Source of the DNA: JBFWYO01 sp050186335
GTDB taxonomy: Bacteria > Pseudomonadota > Alphaproteobacteria > Bin65
Direction of reading: 5' to 3'
Assembly (NCBI GenBank): GCA_050186335.1
Contig: JBFWYO010000014.1
Coordinates: forward strand, 1-61,716
DNA: 61,716 nt
Of the stretch, positions 9,672-17,836 are shown one piece after another. Below the pieces are notes generated by a model that was given only the letters and a program-made list of their open reading frames with translations, searched no databases and had not been told where the DNA came from. The stretch's first letter is position 1; every line of letters starts with the position of its first letter. A program made the translations under genes and the position numbers.

Positions 9672-11201
9672 CTAGTATGTGCTCGGCCAGTTGGCGAGCC
9701 GCCGCTCGCCAATGCCGCTGGTGCGGCGCCGCTGATGAATGTCCAGTTGACGGATCAAATGGGCGCGCGTGTCGCGCGGGTCGATGATGCGGTCCGCGTA
9801 GAACGGCGCCGCCAAATCGTACGCCGATGTGCCGCGGGCCAGTTCCGCGCGCAACTGCTCCCAGCGTTCCGGATCCTGTTCGCGGGTGAGGCCATAGACG
9901 ACGCTGACGCCGACGGCCGGATCGACGAAGCCGACTTCTGCGGTGTACCAGGCGGCGATGTCGTCGCCGTGCAGGCCGCCCATGCTGAGCCACGCCTGCC
10001 CATAGCTCTTGCGCAGGATCAGCGCCAGCTTGGGTACGGTCGCGAATTCCATGGCCTGCTGGAAGTTCATGATCTTGCCGGCCACGCGTTGGCGTTCGGC
10101 CGCCTCGCCGATCAGGAAGCCCGGCGTGTCGGCCATGAAGATCAGCGGGATATTAAACGAATCGCACATGATCAAGAATCGCATCGCCTTGTCGCAGCCG
10201 GCGGCATCCATCGCGCCGCCCTTAATCAGCGGATTATTCGCAACGATGCCGACCGTGCGGCCATCTAGCCGTGCCAAGGCGGTGAGCAAGGCCCGCCCGA
10301 ATCGCTCGCGGAGCACGAACACGCTGCCCGGATCGAAAATGGCTTCCACCACCTTGCGCATGTCGTAGACGCGCGTGCGATCCTCCGGCACCAGATCGAG
10401 CACGCGCCCGGCCACGACGTCTGCGCCCGCCGGCACGGGGGCCGTCGGCGGCATTTGGCCGGCATTGCTCGGCAAGTACGACAAGAAGCGGCGCACGTGA
10501 TCGAGCGCCTCCTCGTCGCCGTCGACCGCATGGTCGACGAAACCGGTCTCCTCCAGATGCATATCGGCGCTGCCGACCGCCGTGCCCGTCGACTTCTCGG
10601 ATACGGCGACGGCGGTGACGCGCGGGCTGGCGACCGCCATCACCGCGTCGCGCCGCATGACGACATATTCGCTGATGCAGGCCTGAAACGCCGCGTTGCC
10701 GAAGCACTGGCCGAGCACCGCGCTGACCCACGGCGACTGGCGCGTGCGGCGGTAATCGACCTGGCGGCCGAGCCCGGCCATGCCTTCCGCGCCCATTGCG
10801 TCCGGCAACCGCCCGCCACCGTTCTCCGACAGGAAAACGAGCGGGATGCCGACATGCTCTGCCAGCTTGATCAGCTTGTGGTTCTTGACCACCTGGACCC
10901 GGCTGTTGGATGCGCCGAGCACGGTTGCGTCGCCTGCGCTGATCGCAACGTCCCGCCCGTCGATCCGGCCGATACCGGTGACAAGCCCATCCGCCGGTGT
11001 GCGGTCGCGCATTTCCGGCCTGAAAGAAGCGGCAAATAAACCGGTCTCGGCGAAACTGCCCGCATCACACAGGCGATCGACGCGCTCGCGCACGGTGAGC
11101 CGGCCCAGCGACCTCTGGCGCGCGACCTTTTCCGGCCCGCCCATCGCCAACGCCGCGGCGCGGCGGGCTTCAAATTCCTTGAACTGGCGCTCGCGCGCCA
11201 T
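9672..11201 (-). CDS. Acyl-CoA carboxylase carboxyltransferase (beta) subunit
   Basis: The 509-residue protein has the two crotonase-like halves of the carboxyltransferase family. It carries RLTVRERVDRLCD near the N-terminus, SENGGGRLPDAMG, GNAAFQACISEYVVM, and in the C-terminal half ANNPLIKGGAMDAAGCDKAMRF and MADTPGFLIG with an oxyanion Gly-Gly pair. Such subunits transfer CO2 from biotin to an acyl-CoA (acetyl-, propionyl-, methylcrotonyl-, geranyl-type). The start overlaps the stop of the biotin-carrier gene as TGATG. No biotin carboxylase gene is present in the operon or elsewhere in the window, so it must borrow one or act in a different type of biotin enzyme. Confidence 0.9.
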   Translation of the reverse strand: MARERQFKEFEARRAAALAMGGPEKVARQRSLGRLTVRERVDRLCDAGSFAETGLFAASFRPEMRDRTPADGLVTGIGRIDGRDVAISAGDATVLGASNSRVQVVKNHKLIKLAEHVGIPLVFLSENGGGRLPDAMGAEGMAGLGRQVDYRRTRQSPWVSAVLGQCFGNAAFQACISEYVVMRRDAVMAVASPRVTAVAVSEKSTGTAVGSADMHLEETGFVDHAVDGDEEALDHVRRFLSYLPSNAGQMPPTAPVPAGADVVAGRVLDLVPEDRTRVYDMRKVVEAIFDPGSVFVLRERFGRALLTALARLDGRTVGIVANNPLIKGGAMDAAGCDKAMRFLIMCDSFNIPLIFMADTPGFLIGEAAERQRVAGKIMNFQQAMEFATVPKLALILRKSYGQAWLSMGGLHGDDIAAWYTAEVGFVDPAVGVSVVYGLTREQDPERWEQLRAELARGTSAYDLAAPFYADRIIDPRDTRAHLIRQLDIHQRRRTSGIGERRLANWPSTY

Positions 11202-11425
11202 CAGGCGAGTTCCAGCAGGGCCAGGGCATCGCCTTCCTGCACCGCCTGGCCCTCGACAACGGAAATTTCATGCAGGCGGCCTCGTCGTGGCGATAGGACC
11301 GGAATCTCCATTTTCATCGACTCAAGGATCATCACCGTGTCGTCGACGGAGATCGCATCGCCGATGCCTTTCTCGATTTTCGCGATCATGCCGGCCAATT
11401 CAGCCTTCAATTCGTAGAATGCCAT
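11201..11425 (-). CDS. Stand-alone biotin carboxyl carrier (biotinyl-lipoyl) protein
   Basis: This 74-residue protein is a bare biotinyl domain with the biotin-accepting motif ESMKME, Lys38, and paired hairpins ending DALALLELA. It lacks the N-terminal extension of AccB. It sits 12 bp after the LLM oxidoreductase gene and overlaps the carboxyltransferase start by one base, so the two are surely made together. It should carry CO2 on biotin to the neighbouring carboxyltransferase. Lipoylation instead of biotinylation is unlikely given the MKM motif. Confidence 0.9.
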   Translation of the reverse strand: MAFYELKAELAGMIAKIEKGIGDAISVDDTVMILESMKMEIPVLSPRRGRLHEISVVEGQAVQEGDALALLELA

Positions 11426-11437
11426 TGTCCGGAGATC

Positions 11438-12496
11438 CTAATTGACGGCAACTCTGGCCGGCACGGGCCGCTCGGCGGCGCGGACCGCCGGAATGACCTG
11501 CGTACCGAAGAGTTTGGCCGAGCGCTGCGCTACTGCCGCCGGCAAGCCCGCGCTATCGAAGGCGCAAATTAAGAGATCGAGTCCGAGCATTTCGCGGTAC
11601 TCGCCGATGCGCGCGGCCGCCTCGGCCGGCGTACCGAATATCAGTGGCCCACGGCGCGAAATGCGGAACCCGTCCGGCGGGCCTTCACGGCCGGTCATAC
11701 GGCAAAGCCAACCATGATAGGCATCGAAATACGGTGCCCAATAAGCCTGGATGTCGGTGCCGTCATCGCGAATATGGGCGTGCGTGACAGTGCCGACGCG
11801 CGCCAATTCCGGCGGGCGCCCATACGCACGCCACTTTTCGCGATAGAGCTTGGCAAACGGTACGAACCGCTCCGGCGGCAGGAAAATGCCCGGCAGCAGG
11901 ATCGGCAGCCCGAGCCGCGCGGCCCGGTCGACCGATTCCTCCGACGAGCCGCCGCCGTACCAGATCGGAGGGTGCGGATTCCGCTGCACCGGCTTGGGCG
12001 TCAGAGTAACGCCGCTCAGCGGCGCACGGTATTTGCCGCTCCAGTTGAGGTTCTGCTCCGTCCACAACCGGCGCATGAGCTCGACCTTTTCCTCCAGCAT
12101 CGCCTTGCTCTCGGCAATGTCCTGTCCGAAATGGTCGTAGCAGTGCGGATCGATCCCAACGCCCACGCAAACTTCGGCGCGACCGCCGGTCAGACAGTCA
12201 AGCGTCGCGATGTCCTCGGCGATGCGCACCGCATCGTGATGCGGCAAAAGGGTCAAGCCGGTGCCTAAGCGAATGCGCTTCGTGCGTTCGCCGATCGCCG
12301 CTAAGGCGATCTGCGGGACCGTGAGGATATAGTCGGAAAAATGATGCTCGCCGAGCCACACGGCGTCGAAGCCCCATTGCTCGGCAGAGACGCCCAACTC
12401 GACGATCTGTCGGTGCCGCCCGGCTTGATCCAATTCATGGCGGCCGGTGTGCGGATCCGGCAAATGGTCGCCGAGCGATAGAAGTACGAATTGCAT
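11438..12496 (-). CDS. Luciferase-like (LLM class) flavin-dependent oxidoreductase
   Basis: The 352-residue protein has the TIM-barrel luciferase-like pattern: GFDAVWLGEHHFSDY, IRLGTGLTLLPHHDAVRIAEDIATLDCLTGGRAEVCVGVG, and PPIWYGGGSSEESVDRAARLG. These enzymes use reduced flavin (FMNH2 or F420) for monooxygenation or hydride transfer. The start at ATG 12496 is preceded by GAGGAGAAAAT; the open frame upstream of it lacks family similarity. It is the first gene of the nine-gene operon that includes a carboxylase and a liv transporter, so it probably catalyses an early oxidation in the same pathway. The substrate is unknown. Confidence 0.85.
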   Translation of the reverse strand: MQFVLLSLGDHLPDPHTGRHELDQAGRHRQIVELGVSAEQWGFDAVWLGEHHFSDYILTVPQIALAAIGERTKRIRLGTGLTLLPHHDAVRIAEDIATLDCLTGGRAEVCVGVGIDPHCYDHFGQDIAESKAMLEEKVELMRRLWTEQNLNWSGKYRAPLSGVTLTPKPVQRNPHPPIWYGGGSSEESVDRAARLGLPILLPGIFLPPERFVPFAKLYREKWRAYGRPPELARVGTVTHAHIRDDGTDIQAYWAPYFDAYHGWLCRMTGREGPPDGFRISRRGPLIFGTPAEAAARIGEYREMLGLDLLICAFDSAGLPAAVAQRSAKLFGTQVIPAVRAAERPVPARVAVN

Positions 12497-12862
12497 TATT
12501 TTCTCCTCGCGCCGAACCCTAATCGAACGACGGACCGAATCAAACGATACAACTTGGCTGCGACATTTCAACCCAACTTTCTAAGTCGATCGTTTCGATC
12601 AATCGCATTTCGAACGGTCCCAAGCGCGAAGCGTTTGTGTCGAGTAGCGGGAGTCCGTTCGGAGTCGTAATTTGCCGCGAAATAATTCGAGCGCTATTGC
12701 GAACGGTTTTCAACGGGCGTTGAATTTTCGAAGCTATTGGTTAACGGTTGGTGGGCGGGTGCAGACTAGAGAACTTGTCATGTAGTCGAGCACGCTTATT
12801 GCTCGGACTGGACAGTTTCGACATCGGGTCGCATGATGGAGCTGTTGCCAGAGGAGCTTTGC
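12497..12862. promoter_or_regulatory. Divergent regulatory region between LLM operon and VOC gene
   Basis: This 366-bp AT-richer stretch separates two divergent transcription units and must hold both promoters. A small dyad GATCG-TTT-CGATC lies at 12588-12600 close to the LLM start, and a TTGTCA at about 12775 could be a -35 for the plus-strand unit, but no convincing -10 was fixed. No protein-like frame was seen. Confidence 0.4.
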
Positions 12863-13432
12863 ATGTCCGCCACCGCCGCGCCCGCCCCATCAGCCGTGCC
12901 CAAGATCACCGGCGTCCATCACACGGCTTTCCGGTGCCGGGACGCCACCGAGACGCGATGGTTCTACGAGGAAGTCATGGGCCTGCCGCTGGCTGCGGCA
13001 CTCGCGTTCGACAAGGATCCGGGCACCGGCGCGCCGATGCACTACATGCATCTGTTCTTCGAGATGGGCGACGGCCGTTTCGTTGCGTTCTTCGACCTGC
13101 CCGATTCGGCGACCGAGGACCGCTTCAAGAAGAAGAACGGCTTCAACCTGCATATCGCGTTCGAGGTCGACACGCTCGAACAGATGAAGGCCTTCAAGCA
13201 GCGCTTCGATCAGTACGGCATAGAATGCCACGGCCCGATCGACCACGGGTTCGTGGAATCGATCTATGCGTGGGATCCGAACGGCATCCAGGTCGAAGTC
13301 ACCGCCCGCGCTGCCAAGTACGATGCCATCATGGCGGACGAGCAGTCCCACGTCGACGCCGCCATGAAGAAGTGGGACCAGGACACGCGCCACATCAAGG
13401 TGCCCAAACTCAAGCTGCGCGCCGCCGGTTAG
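12863..13432 (+). CDS. VOC (glyoxalase/dioxygenase fold) family protein
   Basis: This 189-residue protein carries one vicinal-oxygen-chelate module. It opens with ITGVHHTAFRCRDATETRWFYEEVMGLPL, where the first His is the usual metal ligand, and contains FNLHIAFEVDT and SIYAWDPNGIQVEVT, whose late Glu is the usual last ligand. The start at ATG 12863 follows AGAGGAG. The family includes extradiol dioxygenases, glyoxalases and isomerases; this member cannot be assigned. It is 29 bp upstream of an alpha/beta hydrolase and divergent from the LLM-liv operon, a layout that suggests ring- or C-C-cleavage chemistry followed by hydrolysis. Confidence 0.8.
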   Translation: MSATAAPAPSAVPKITGVHHTAFRCRDATETRWFYEEVMGLPLAAALAFDKDPGTGAPMHYMHLFFEMGDGRFVAFFDLPDSATEDRFKKKNGFNLHIAFEVDTLEQMKAFKQRFDQYGIECHGPIDHGFVESIYAWDPNGIQVEVTARAAKYDAIMADEQSHVDAAMKKWDQDTRHIKVPKLKLRAAG

Positions 13433-13461
13433 TCAAACCCCCAGCCTAGAGTCAGTCCGAC

Positions 13462-14643
13462 ATGCCCGATATCAACGCGCGGCGCACGTTCGATTATGTG
13501 CGCGAACCGTTCCTGATCGTCTTCAAAGAAACCTCGAACATCAAGGAGACGTACGCCGGCGAGCTCGGCTCGGTGGTGCTGGAAGCGCACCGGCTGAAGC
13601 CGGTCGGGCACGACTCGAAAAGCGTCGTCGTGTTCATGCATCCGATCGGCGGCACGCAGTACCTGCCGATGCTGGCCGGCCTCGCCAAGGCCGGGTTCCA
13701 TGTGATTTCGTGCAACAGCCGGTATCCGCGCAACGATACCGCGCTGATCATGGAAAAGGTGGCGCTCGATCTCGGCGCCTGCGTGCGTCACGCGCGCGAG
13801 AAGTTCGGCTACGAGAAGGTCATTCTCGGCGGCTGGTCGGGCGGCGGTTCGCTGTCGCTGTTCTATCAATCGCAGGCGGAAAAGCCGACTGTGCGGGCGA
13901 CGCCCAACGGCGATGCGCCGGACCTGACCCAGGCCAAGCTGCAGACGGCCGATGCGGTCATGCTGCTGGCCGCGCACACCAGCCGGGCCAAGACGCTGAC
14001 CGAATGGATGGACCCCTCGGTGATCGACGAGCGCGATGCGTTCAAGCGCGACCCGGCGCTCAGTCTCTACCATCCGGACAGCCCGCACCGGCCACCCTAC
14101 GACCGCGCGTTCGTGGCGCGCTATCGCGAGGCGCAGGTCGCGCGCAACCGGCGCATCACTGCCTGGGCGCAGGATATGCTGGCGGCCGCCAAGCAGCGCG
14201 GCGAGGACAATTTCGAGCATTGCTTCGTCGTGCACGGTACGATGGCCGACCCGCATTGGCTCGATACCACGCTCGATCCGAACGACCGCAAGCCCAACTG
14301 GTGCTACATGGGCGTGCCCAAGATGGTCAATGATGCGCCGGCCGGGCTTGCGCGCTTCTGCACGCTGCGCTCGTGGCTCTCGCAATGGAGTTACGACCTG
14401 TCGAATGCCGACGGGCCGGGCAGCGCCGCACGGATTTCGGTGCCACTGCTGGTGGTCGAGAACAGCGCCGACGACGGCTGCCTGCCGCACCATGGCGAAC
14501 GTCTGTTCAACGCCGTGCCGCATTCGAACAAGGAGCGCCACATGATCAAGGGCGCCAATCATTACTACTTCGGCCAGCCCGACAAGCTGGGCCAGGCGGT
14601 CGACGTCATCGCCGGCTGGATGGGGCGGCAGAAATTGGCGTAA
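13462..14643 (+). CDS. Alpha/beta hydrolase
   Basis: The 393-residue protein has a clear alpha/beta-hydrolase core: the strand SVVVFMHPIGGTQY with an HPIGG oxyanion region, the nucleophile elbow GGWSGGGS, and a late GANHYYFG that supplies the catalytic His. An acidic residue occurs in VVENSADDGCLP. It is longer than the average family member because of an insert between the elbow and the acid, probably a lid. It follows the VOC gene by 29 bp and is probably cotranscribed. Ester, lactone or C-C hydrolysis are all possible. Confidence 0.8.
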   Translation: MPDINARRTFDYVREPFLIVFKETSNIKETYAGELGSVVLEAHRLKPVGHDSKSVVVFMHPIGGTQYLPMLAGLAKAGFHVISCNSRYPRNDTALIMEKVALDLGACVRHAREKFGYEKVILGGWSGGGSLSLFYQSQAEKPTVRATPNGDAPDLTQAKLQTADAVMLLAAHTSRAKTLTEWMDPSVIDERDAFKRDPALSLYHPDSPHRPPYDRAFVARYREAQVARNRRITAWAQDMLAAAKQRGEDNFEHCFVVHGTMADPHWLDTTLDPNDRKPNWCYMGVPKMVNDAPAGLARFCTLRSWLSQWSYDLSNADGPGSAARISVPLLVVENSADDGCLPHHGERLFNAVPHSNKERHMIKGANHYYFGQPDKLGQAVDVIAGWMGRQKLA

Positions 14644-14684
14644 CGAGACGCACGTTGCTAAGGTGGGCCCGGAGCGGCAACGAT

Positions 14685-15000
14685 CTAAAACAACCATCTC
14701 CGCCTGTGCGCACTGTAACGGGAGCGCAAAAGTGCGCTCGCGATGACGCCAATCGCGATCGGCAGCAGCACGCAAATGATCGTCGTAGCGACGCACGCAT
14801 GGATTGCTCGTAGCAGCTTGAGTATTGTCGACGCACTTGCCCACGATCAGCAAAGTCAGGCCGTCGGTAATCCACATGGCGGCAAACGTAGGACGTTCGA
14901 TCGACGTCCACCGGCCCGATCCGTCCATCAGTGTCATCATCCAAAGTATTGCAATTAAGTAGAGAGTGATCCTTCCGACAGGAAGCTTCGGGTGCCGCAT
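14685..15000 (-). pseudogene. Small membrane protein gene with an apparent frameshift
   Basis: Reading from ATG 15000 gives a short basic N-terminus and two hydrophobic stretches (ITLYLIAILWMMTLM and FAAMWITDGLTLLIVG). This frame then loses membrane character near 14840. A second frame, closed upstream by a TGA, continues from there with a third hydrophobic stretch (TTIICVLLPIAIGVIAS), an Arg-rich tail and a TAG stop at 14687-14685. Joined by a one-base shift the two give a protein of about 105 residues with a normal cytoplasmic basic end. Each half alone looks truncated. It could be a real pseudogene, a programmed frameshift or a sequencing error. No family was recognised. Confidence 0.4.
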
Positions 15001-15021
15001 GGGATTTCCGAAAGCCGCTTG

Positions 15022-15049
15022 CCTCGGACCTTGATCGGCCGGTCCGAGG
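15022..15049. repeat. Perfect 9-bp inverted repeat (hairpin)
   Basis: Arms CCTCGGACC at 15022-15030 and GGTCCGAGG at 15041-15049 are perfect complements around a 10-base spacer. It lies between the frameshifted membrane gene and the hydrolase starting at 15200. There is no T-run on either strand, so a rho-independent terminator is not clear; an operator or transcript structure is possible. Confidence 0.5.
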
Positions 15050-15199
15050 TTCGAACCCGCGTGCGCCGAACAGTTTCGTCCGCGAAGCTTTGAGACCCTT
15101 CGAATTTCCCGGACCATTGCGATTGCGCGCGAATTCGCTGTGCCGGTAGGCTCTGGCTTGGCTTCGTCAGGGCGCTGTGCGCCGGATAAGGAGTTTGCG

Positions 15200-16057
15200 A
15201 TGCGTCGCGGATACGCCGACACGCCGATGGGTCAAATTCACTACCAGTGTGCGGGCGAGGGGCCGGCGCTGATGCTGCTGCCAGGCGCCGGTCAGACGCA
15301 TCACATCTTCAAGCGGTTGATGGCGATACTCGCGCGGCGATACCGGGTCGTTGCGGTCGACGCGCTCGGCACCGGCAACTCGGATCCGTTGCCGGCCAAG
15401 ATTACGTTTCAGGATCTGGCGGCAAGCTGCGTGCATGTGCTCGATGCGTTGGAAATCGACCGCGCGCATATTTATGGCATTCACACCGGCAACAAGATTG
15501 GTGCCGCGGTTGCGGCGCATTGGCCGGGGCGGACCGGCAATTTCGTCTTCGTCGGACAAAGCCACAGCGTCGTTGCGGACCGGACACTGCGCAATGCGCA
15601 CATGCTGGCCGTCACGAGCCACTATTTTGCGCTCGACGGCGTCGATCCGAACATGCGGCCGATCTTGCAATGGGCGGATGCGTACAAGCGCGCGACGAAT
15701 CTGTGGTGGAGCGGCGATCTGCTTCGCGCCGGTGTTGTGAGCGCCGCGACAGCCGACGTGCGAGCGCAAATCGTCGACATGCTGCAGTCGTACGACGGCG
15801 CCCGGCGCATGTACGAGGCGAATTTCGCGTACGATTTGGAGGCGGACCTGCGCCGCCTGTCGTGCCGCACCCTGATCGTCGAAATCGCCACGCCCGCCGA
15901 GGACGACGGGATCGGACGCCAGGGCCCTGCGTTGCTGCAGATCGTCCCGCGGTCGAAGCTGGTGACGTTCGAGGAGCCGGACGGGTTGGGCCTGACGTTG
16001 GACAATCGCGCCGAGGAACTTGCCGCGGTGCTGTTCGATTTCCTGGGCCAGGCTTGA
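15200..16057 (+). CDS. Alpha/beta-hydrolase fold protein with altered nucleophile elbow
   Basis: This 285-residue protein follows the fold closely: LMLLPGAGQTHHIF oxyanion strand, YRVVAVDALGTGNSD, then IYGIHTGNKIGAAVAAH where the elbow is expected. The Ser of GxSxG is replaced by Thr96 (GIHTG, residues 93-97). Near the C-terminus the usual His region reads EEPDGLGLTLDN with no His. Both features point to a Thr nucleophile subgroup or a non-hydrolytic role. The start at ATG 15200 follows AAGGAG. The gene stands alone between two intergenic regions. Confidence 0.75.
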   Translation: MRRGYADTPMGQIHYQCAGEGPALMLLPGAGQTHHIFKRLMAILARRYRVVAVDALGTGNSDPLPAKITFQDLAASCVHVLDALEIDRAHIYGIHTGNKIGAAVAAHWPGRTGNFVFVGQSHSVVADRTLRNAHMLAVTSHYFALDGVDPNMRPILQWADAYKRATNLWWSGDLLRAGVVSAATADVRAQIVDMLQSYDGARRMYEANFAYDLEADLRRLSCRTLIVEIATPAEDDGIGRQGPALLQIVPRSKLVTFEEPDGLGLTLDNRAEELAAVLFDFLGQA

Positions 16058-16415
16058 CGCGTGGGTGGTTCCCCGGAATCCCTATCCGGCTGCTCATTAC
16101 CCATCGAAAAGCAGGCGGCGGCGCGCGACCCGGCGCCGTGCCGATGTTTACTTTTTTATAGTTTATGTATAAACATTTATCGGAGCTTGGCGGTGCCTGA
16201 AAATGGTCGTCGCCTATGATCCGACGGCCGCGAGAGATTGTCCTGTGTGCCTCAGGCCCTCGTCGAATTGGCGCGCGATTGCGCCGATGCGAAGAACTTG
16301 GGGCACGGGCACAATGTTTCGAAGACCCGTTCAAATCGGATGAATGTTCGTCCGAGACTCGGTCGTGAACTGAACTTAACCCGCGCGCGACGGAGAACAC
16401 CACGGAGAACGCGAT
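16058..16415. other. Intergenic region before the reductive-dehalogenase homologue
   Basis: No convincing coding frame was found in these 358 bp. The left half holds a conspicuous AT-rich dyad (described separately at 16144-16176) in otherwise GC-rich DNA. The right half, to the start of the next gene, is unremarkable and would form a long 5' leader if transcription starts at the dyad. Confidence 0.5.
16144..16176. promoter_or_regulatory. AT-rich dyad, putative operator/promoter
   Basis: The core is GTTTAT-GT-ATAAAC (16161-16174), a perfect inverted repeat with a two-base centre. A wider, overlapping pairing joins ATGTTTA (16144-16150) with TAAACAT (16170-16176). The AT content is far above the neighbourhood, which fits a regulated promoter. 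The nearest gene downstream is the reductive-dehalogenase homologue at 16416, and a MarR-type regulator lies just after that gene; a link is an inference. Confidence 0.5.
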
Positions 16416-17684
16416 ATGGCGAATGCAGAGGGTATTCGACCGGAACGGCTGACGATCGACAATCAGCCCAAGACCGAAGGTCCCTATCGCTTGAAGGGCC
16501 AGCATCAGCGGGCTAGCGATTCCGATTGTGGTTTCGAGGTGCTCGACCATTTCGAGCGCTTCCACCAGGGCAACGATATCTATTCGCGGGCCCAGTGGGA
16601 CGAGCGCATCCGTACGAAGAAGGCGATCGACTGGTTCAAGGGGTTGTTCATGCCCGGCCTCGGTGTGCGCAAAGCCGACGGCTACGGGGTCAAGGATTTC
16701 GCGCTTCGCAATGCCGGCTGGATGGGCACCAATTTGGTCATCCAACGAAGCTTGTCACATGATCGCGTCGATGCCTTCGGCGATTATATTCGCCCATATT
16801 CCGGGCCGAACCCGGAGAAGATTGCGGTCGAATCGCCCGAGGAAATGAGCGAAGAGATCAAGCGTGTGTGCCGTTTGTTCGGCGCCGACGGCGTCGGCGT
16901 CACGGCCTATGATCCGCGCTGGCACTTCACGAATAACTTCTCGATCAAGACGTTGAGCGAGAAGCCGTACGGCATTCCCGAGGATTTGCCGAACGTCATC
17001 GTCATCGTTACCTCGATGCATTACGACGCGGTGAAGTGCTACCCGTCGGCCACGGCCGGGGTTGCGGTGGGACACGGCTATTCGAAAGATTGCGAACTGG
17101 TCCAGACGATCGCGACCTACATCCTCAATCTCGGCTATCGCGCGATTGCGTCGGTCAACGACACCAGCCAGGCGATCCCTTATGCGATTCAAGCCGGCTT
17201 GGGCGAATACGGGCGCAACGGGCTGCTGATAACCAAGGATTTCGGCCCGCGCGTGCGCATCGGGCGCATTCACACTGATCTGCCGCTCGCTCACGACAAA
17301 CCGCTCCGCTTTGGGGTCAGAGAGTTTTGCGATACGACCTGCCGGCAATGCGCGGAATCCTGTCCGCCCAAGGCGATTTCGCACGGGGCGCCGACCGACG
17401 AGATTCCGAACCAGTCCCTGACCAAGGGAATCCGGAAATGGCAGATCGATGCCGAGCGCTGCTTCAAGTTCTGGGTCAACCAGGGCACCGAATGCGGCAT
17501 CTGTATGCGCGTCTGCCCCTATAACAAGGATATCTCGCGCTGGGGCAGCCGGGTTTATTACCGATTCTGGCAGCGCCTCGCATCGTCGCCGTTCAAGCGC
17601 ACAGCGTTGTGGCTCGATACCAAGCTCGGCTTCGGCAAACGCATGAAGCCCAGCGAATACTGGCGCCGGTTCCGCACGCGCTGA
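16416..17684 (+). CDS. Reductive dehalogenase-like corrinoid / 2x[4Fe-4S] protein
   Basis: This 422-residue protein has the C-terminal fold of reductive dehalogenases and QueG. It carries the cobalamin-domain segment AIQAGLGEYGRNGLLIT followed by GPRVRIGRIHTDLPL. Two ferredoxin-like clusters follow: Cys305, Cys309, Cys312, Cys316-Pro, and Cys349, Cys360, Cys363, Cys367-Pro. There is no twin-arginine signal and no fused reductase domain, unlike respiratory RdhA or the catabolic BhbA/NpRdhA type, so it should act in the cytosol with a separate electron donor. QueG is shorter and lacks the long N-terminal part seen here. The substrate is unknown; dehalogenation is an inference from family. A MarR gene follows on the same strand. 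Confidence 0.8.
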   Translation: MANAEGIRPERLTIDNQPKTEGPYRLKGQHQRASDSDCGFEVLDHFERFHQGNDIYSRAQWDERIRTKKAIDWFKGLFMPGLGVRKADGYGVKDFALRNAGWMGTNLVIQRSLSHDRVDAFGDYIRPYSGPNPEKIAVESPEEMSEEIKRVCRLFGADGVGVTAYDPRWHFTNNFSIKTLSEKPYGIPEDLPNVIVIVTSMHYDAVKCYPSATAGVAVGHGYSKDCELVQTIATYILNLGYRAIASVNDTSQAIPYAIQAGLGEYGRNGLLITKDFGPRVRIGRIHTDLPLAHDKPLRFGVREFCDTTCRQCAESCPPKAISHGAPTDEIPNQSLTKGIRKWQIDAERCFKFWVNQGTECGICMRVCPYNKDISRWGSRVYYRFWQRLASSPFKRTALWLDTKLGFGKRMKPSEYWRRFRTR

Positions 17685-17836
17685 TCCGCGTATTCTGCGA
17701 TCGGATCCGGAGGATTTCAGGATCTGCATCCGCCACGACATGCGGATTATTCATCTAACAACATGGCAAGCGTTTTGCGGCAGGCAGGATTGGCAATTCC
17801 TTCGCGAACGTGCGGCTTTCGGTAAAGTATTTGGGG

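Noticed and set aside
15045..15071. T-arm-like GGTTCGAACC that could mark a tRNA
   Set aside because: No matching acceptor strand, D-arm or anticodon arm was found upstream; the T-stem has a mismatch and overlaps a longer hairpin.
13429..15222. Minus-strand 597-codon frame antisense to the hydrolase
   Set aside because: Most of it mirrors the hydrolase gene; only its part between about 14840 and 15000 looks protein-like and is reported separately as a frameshifted small gene.
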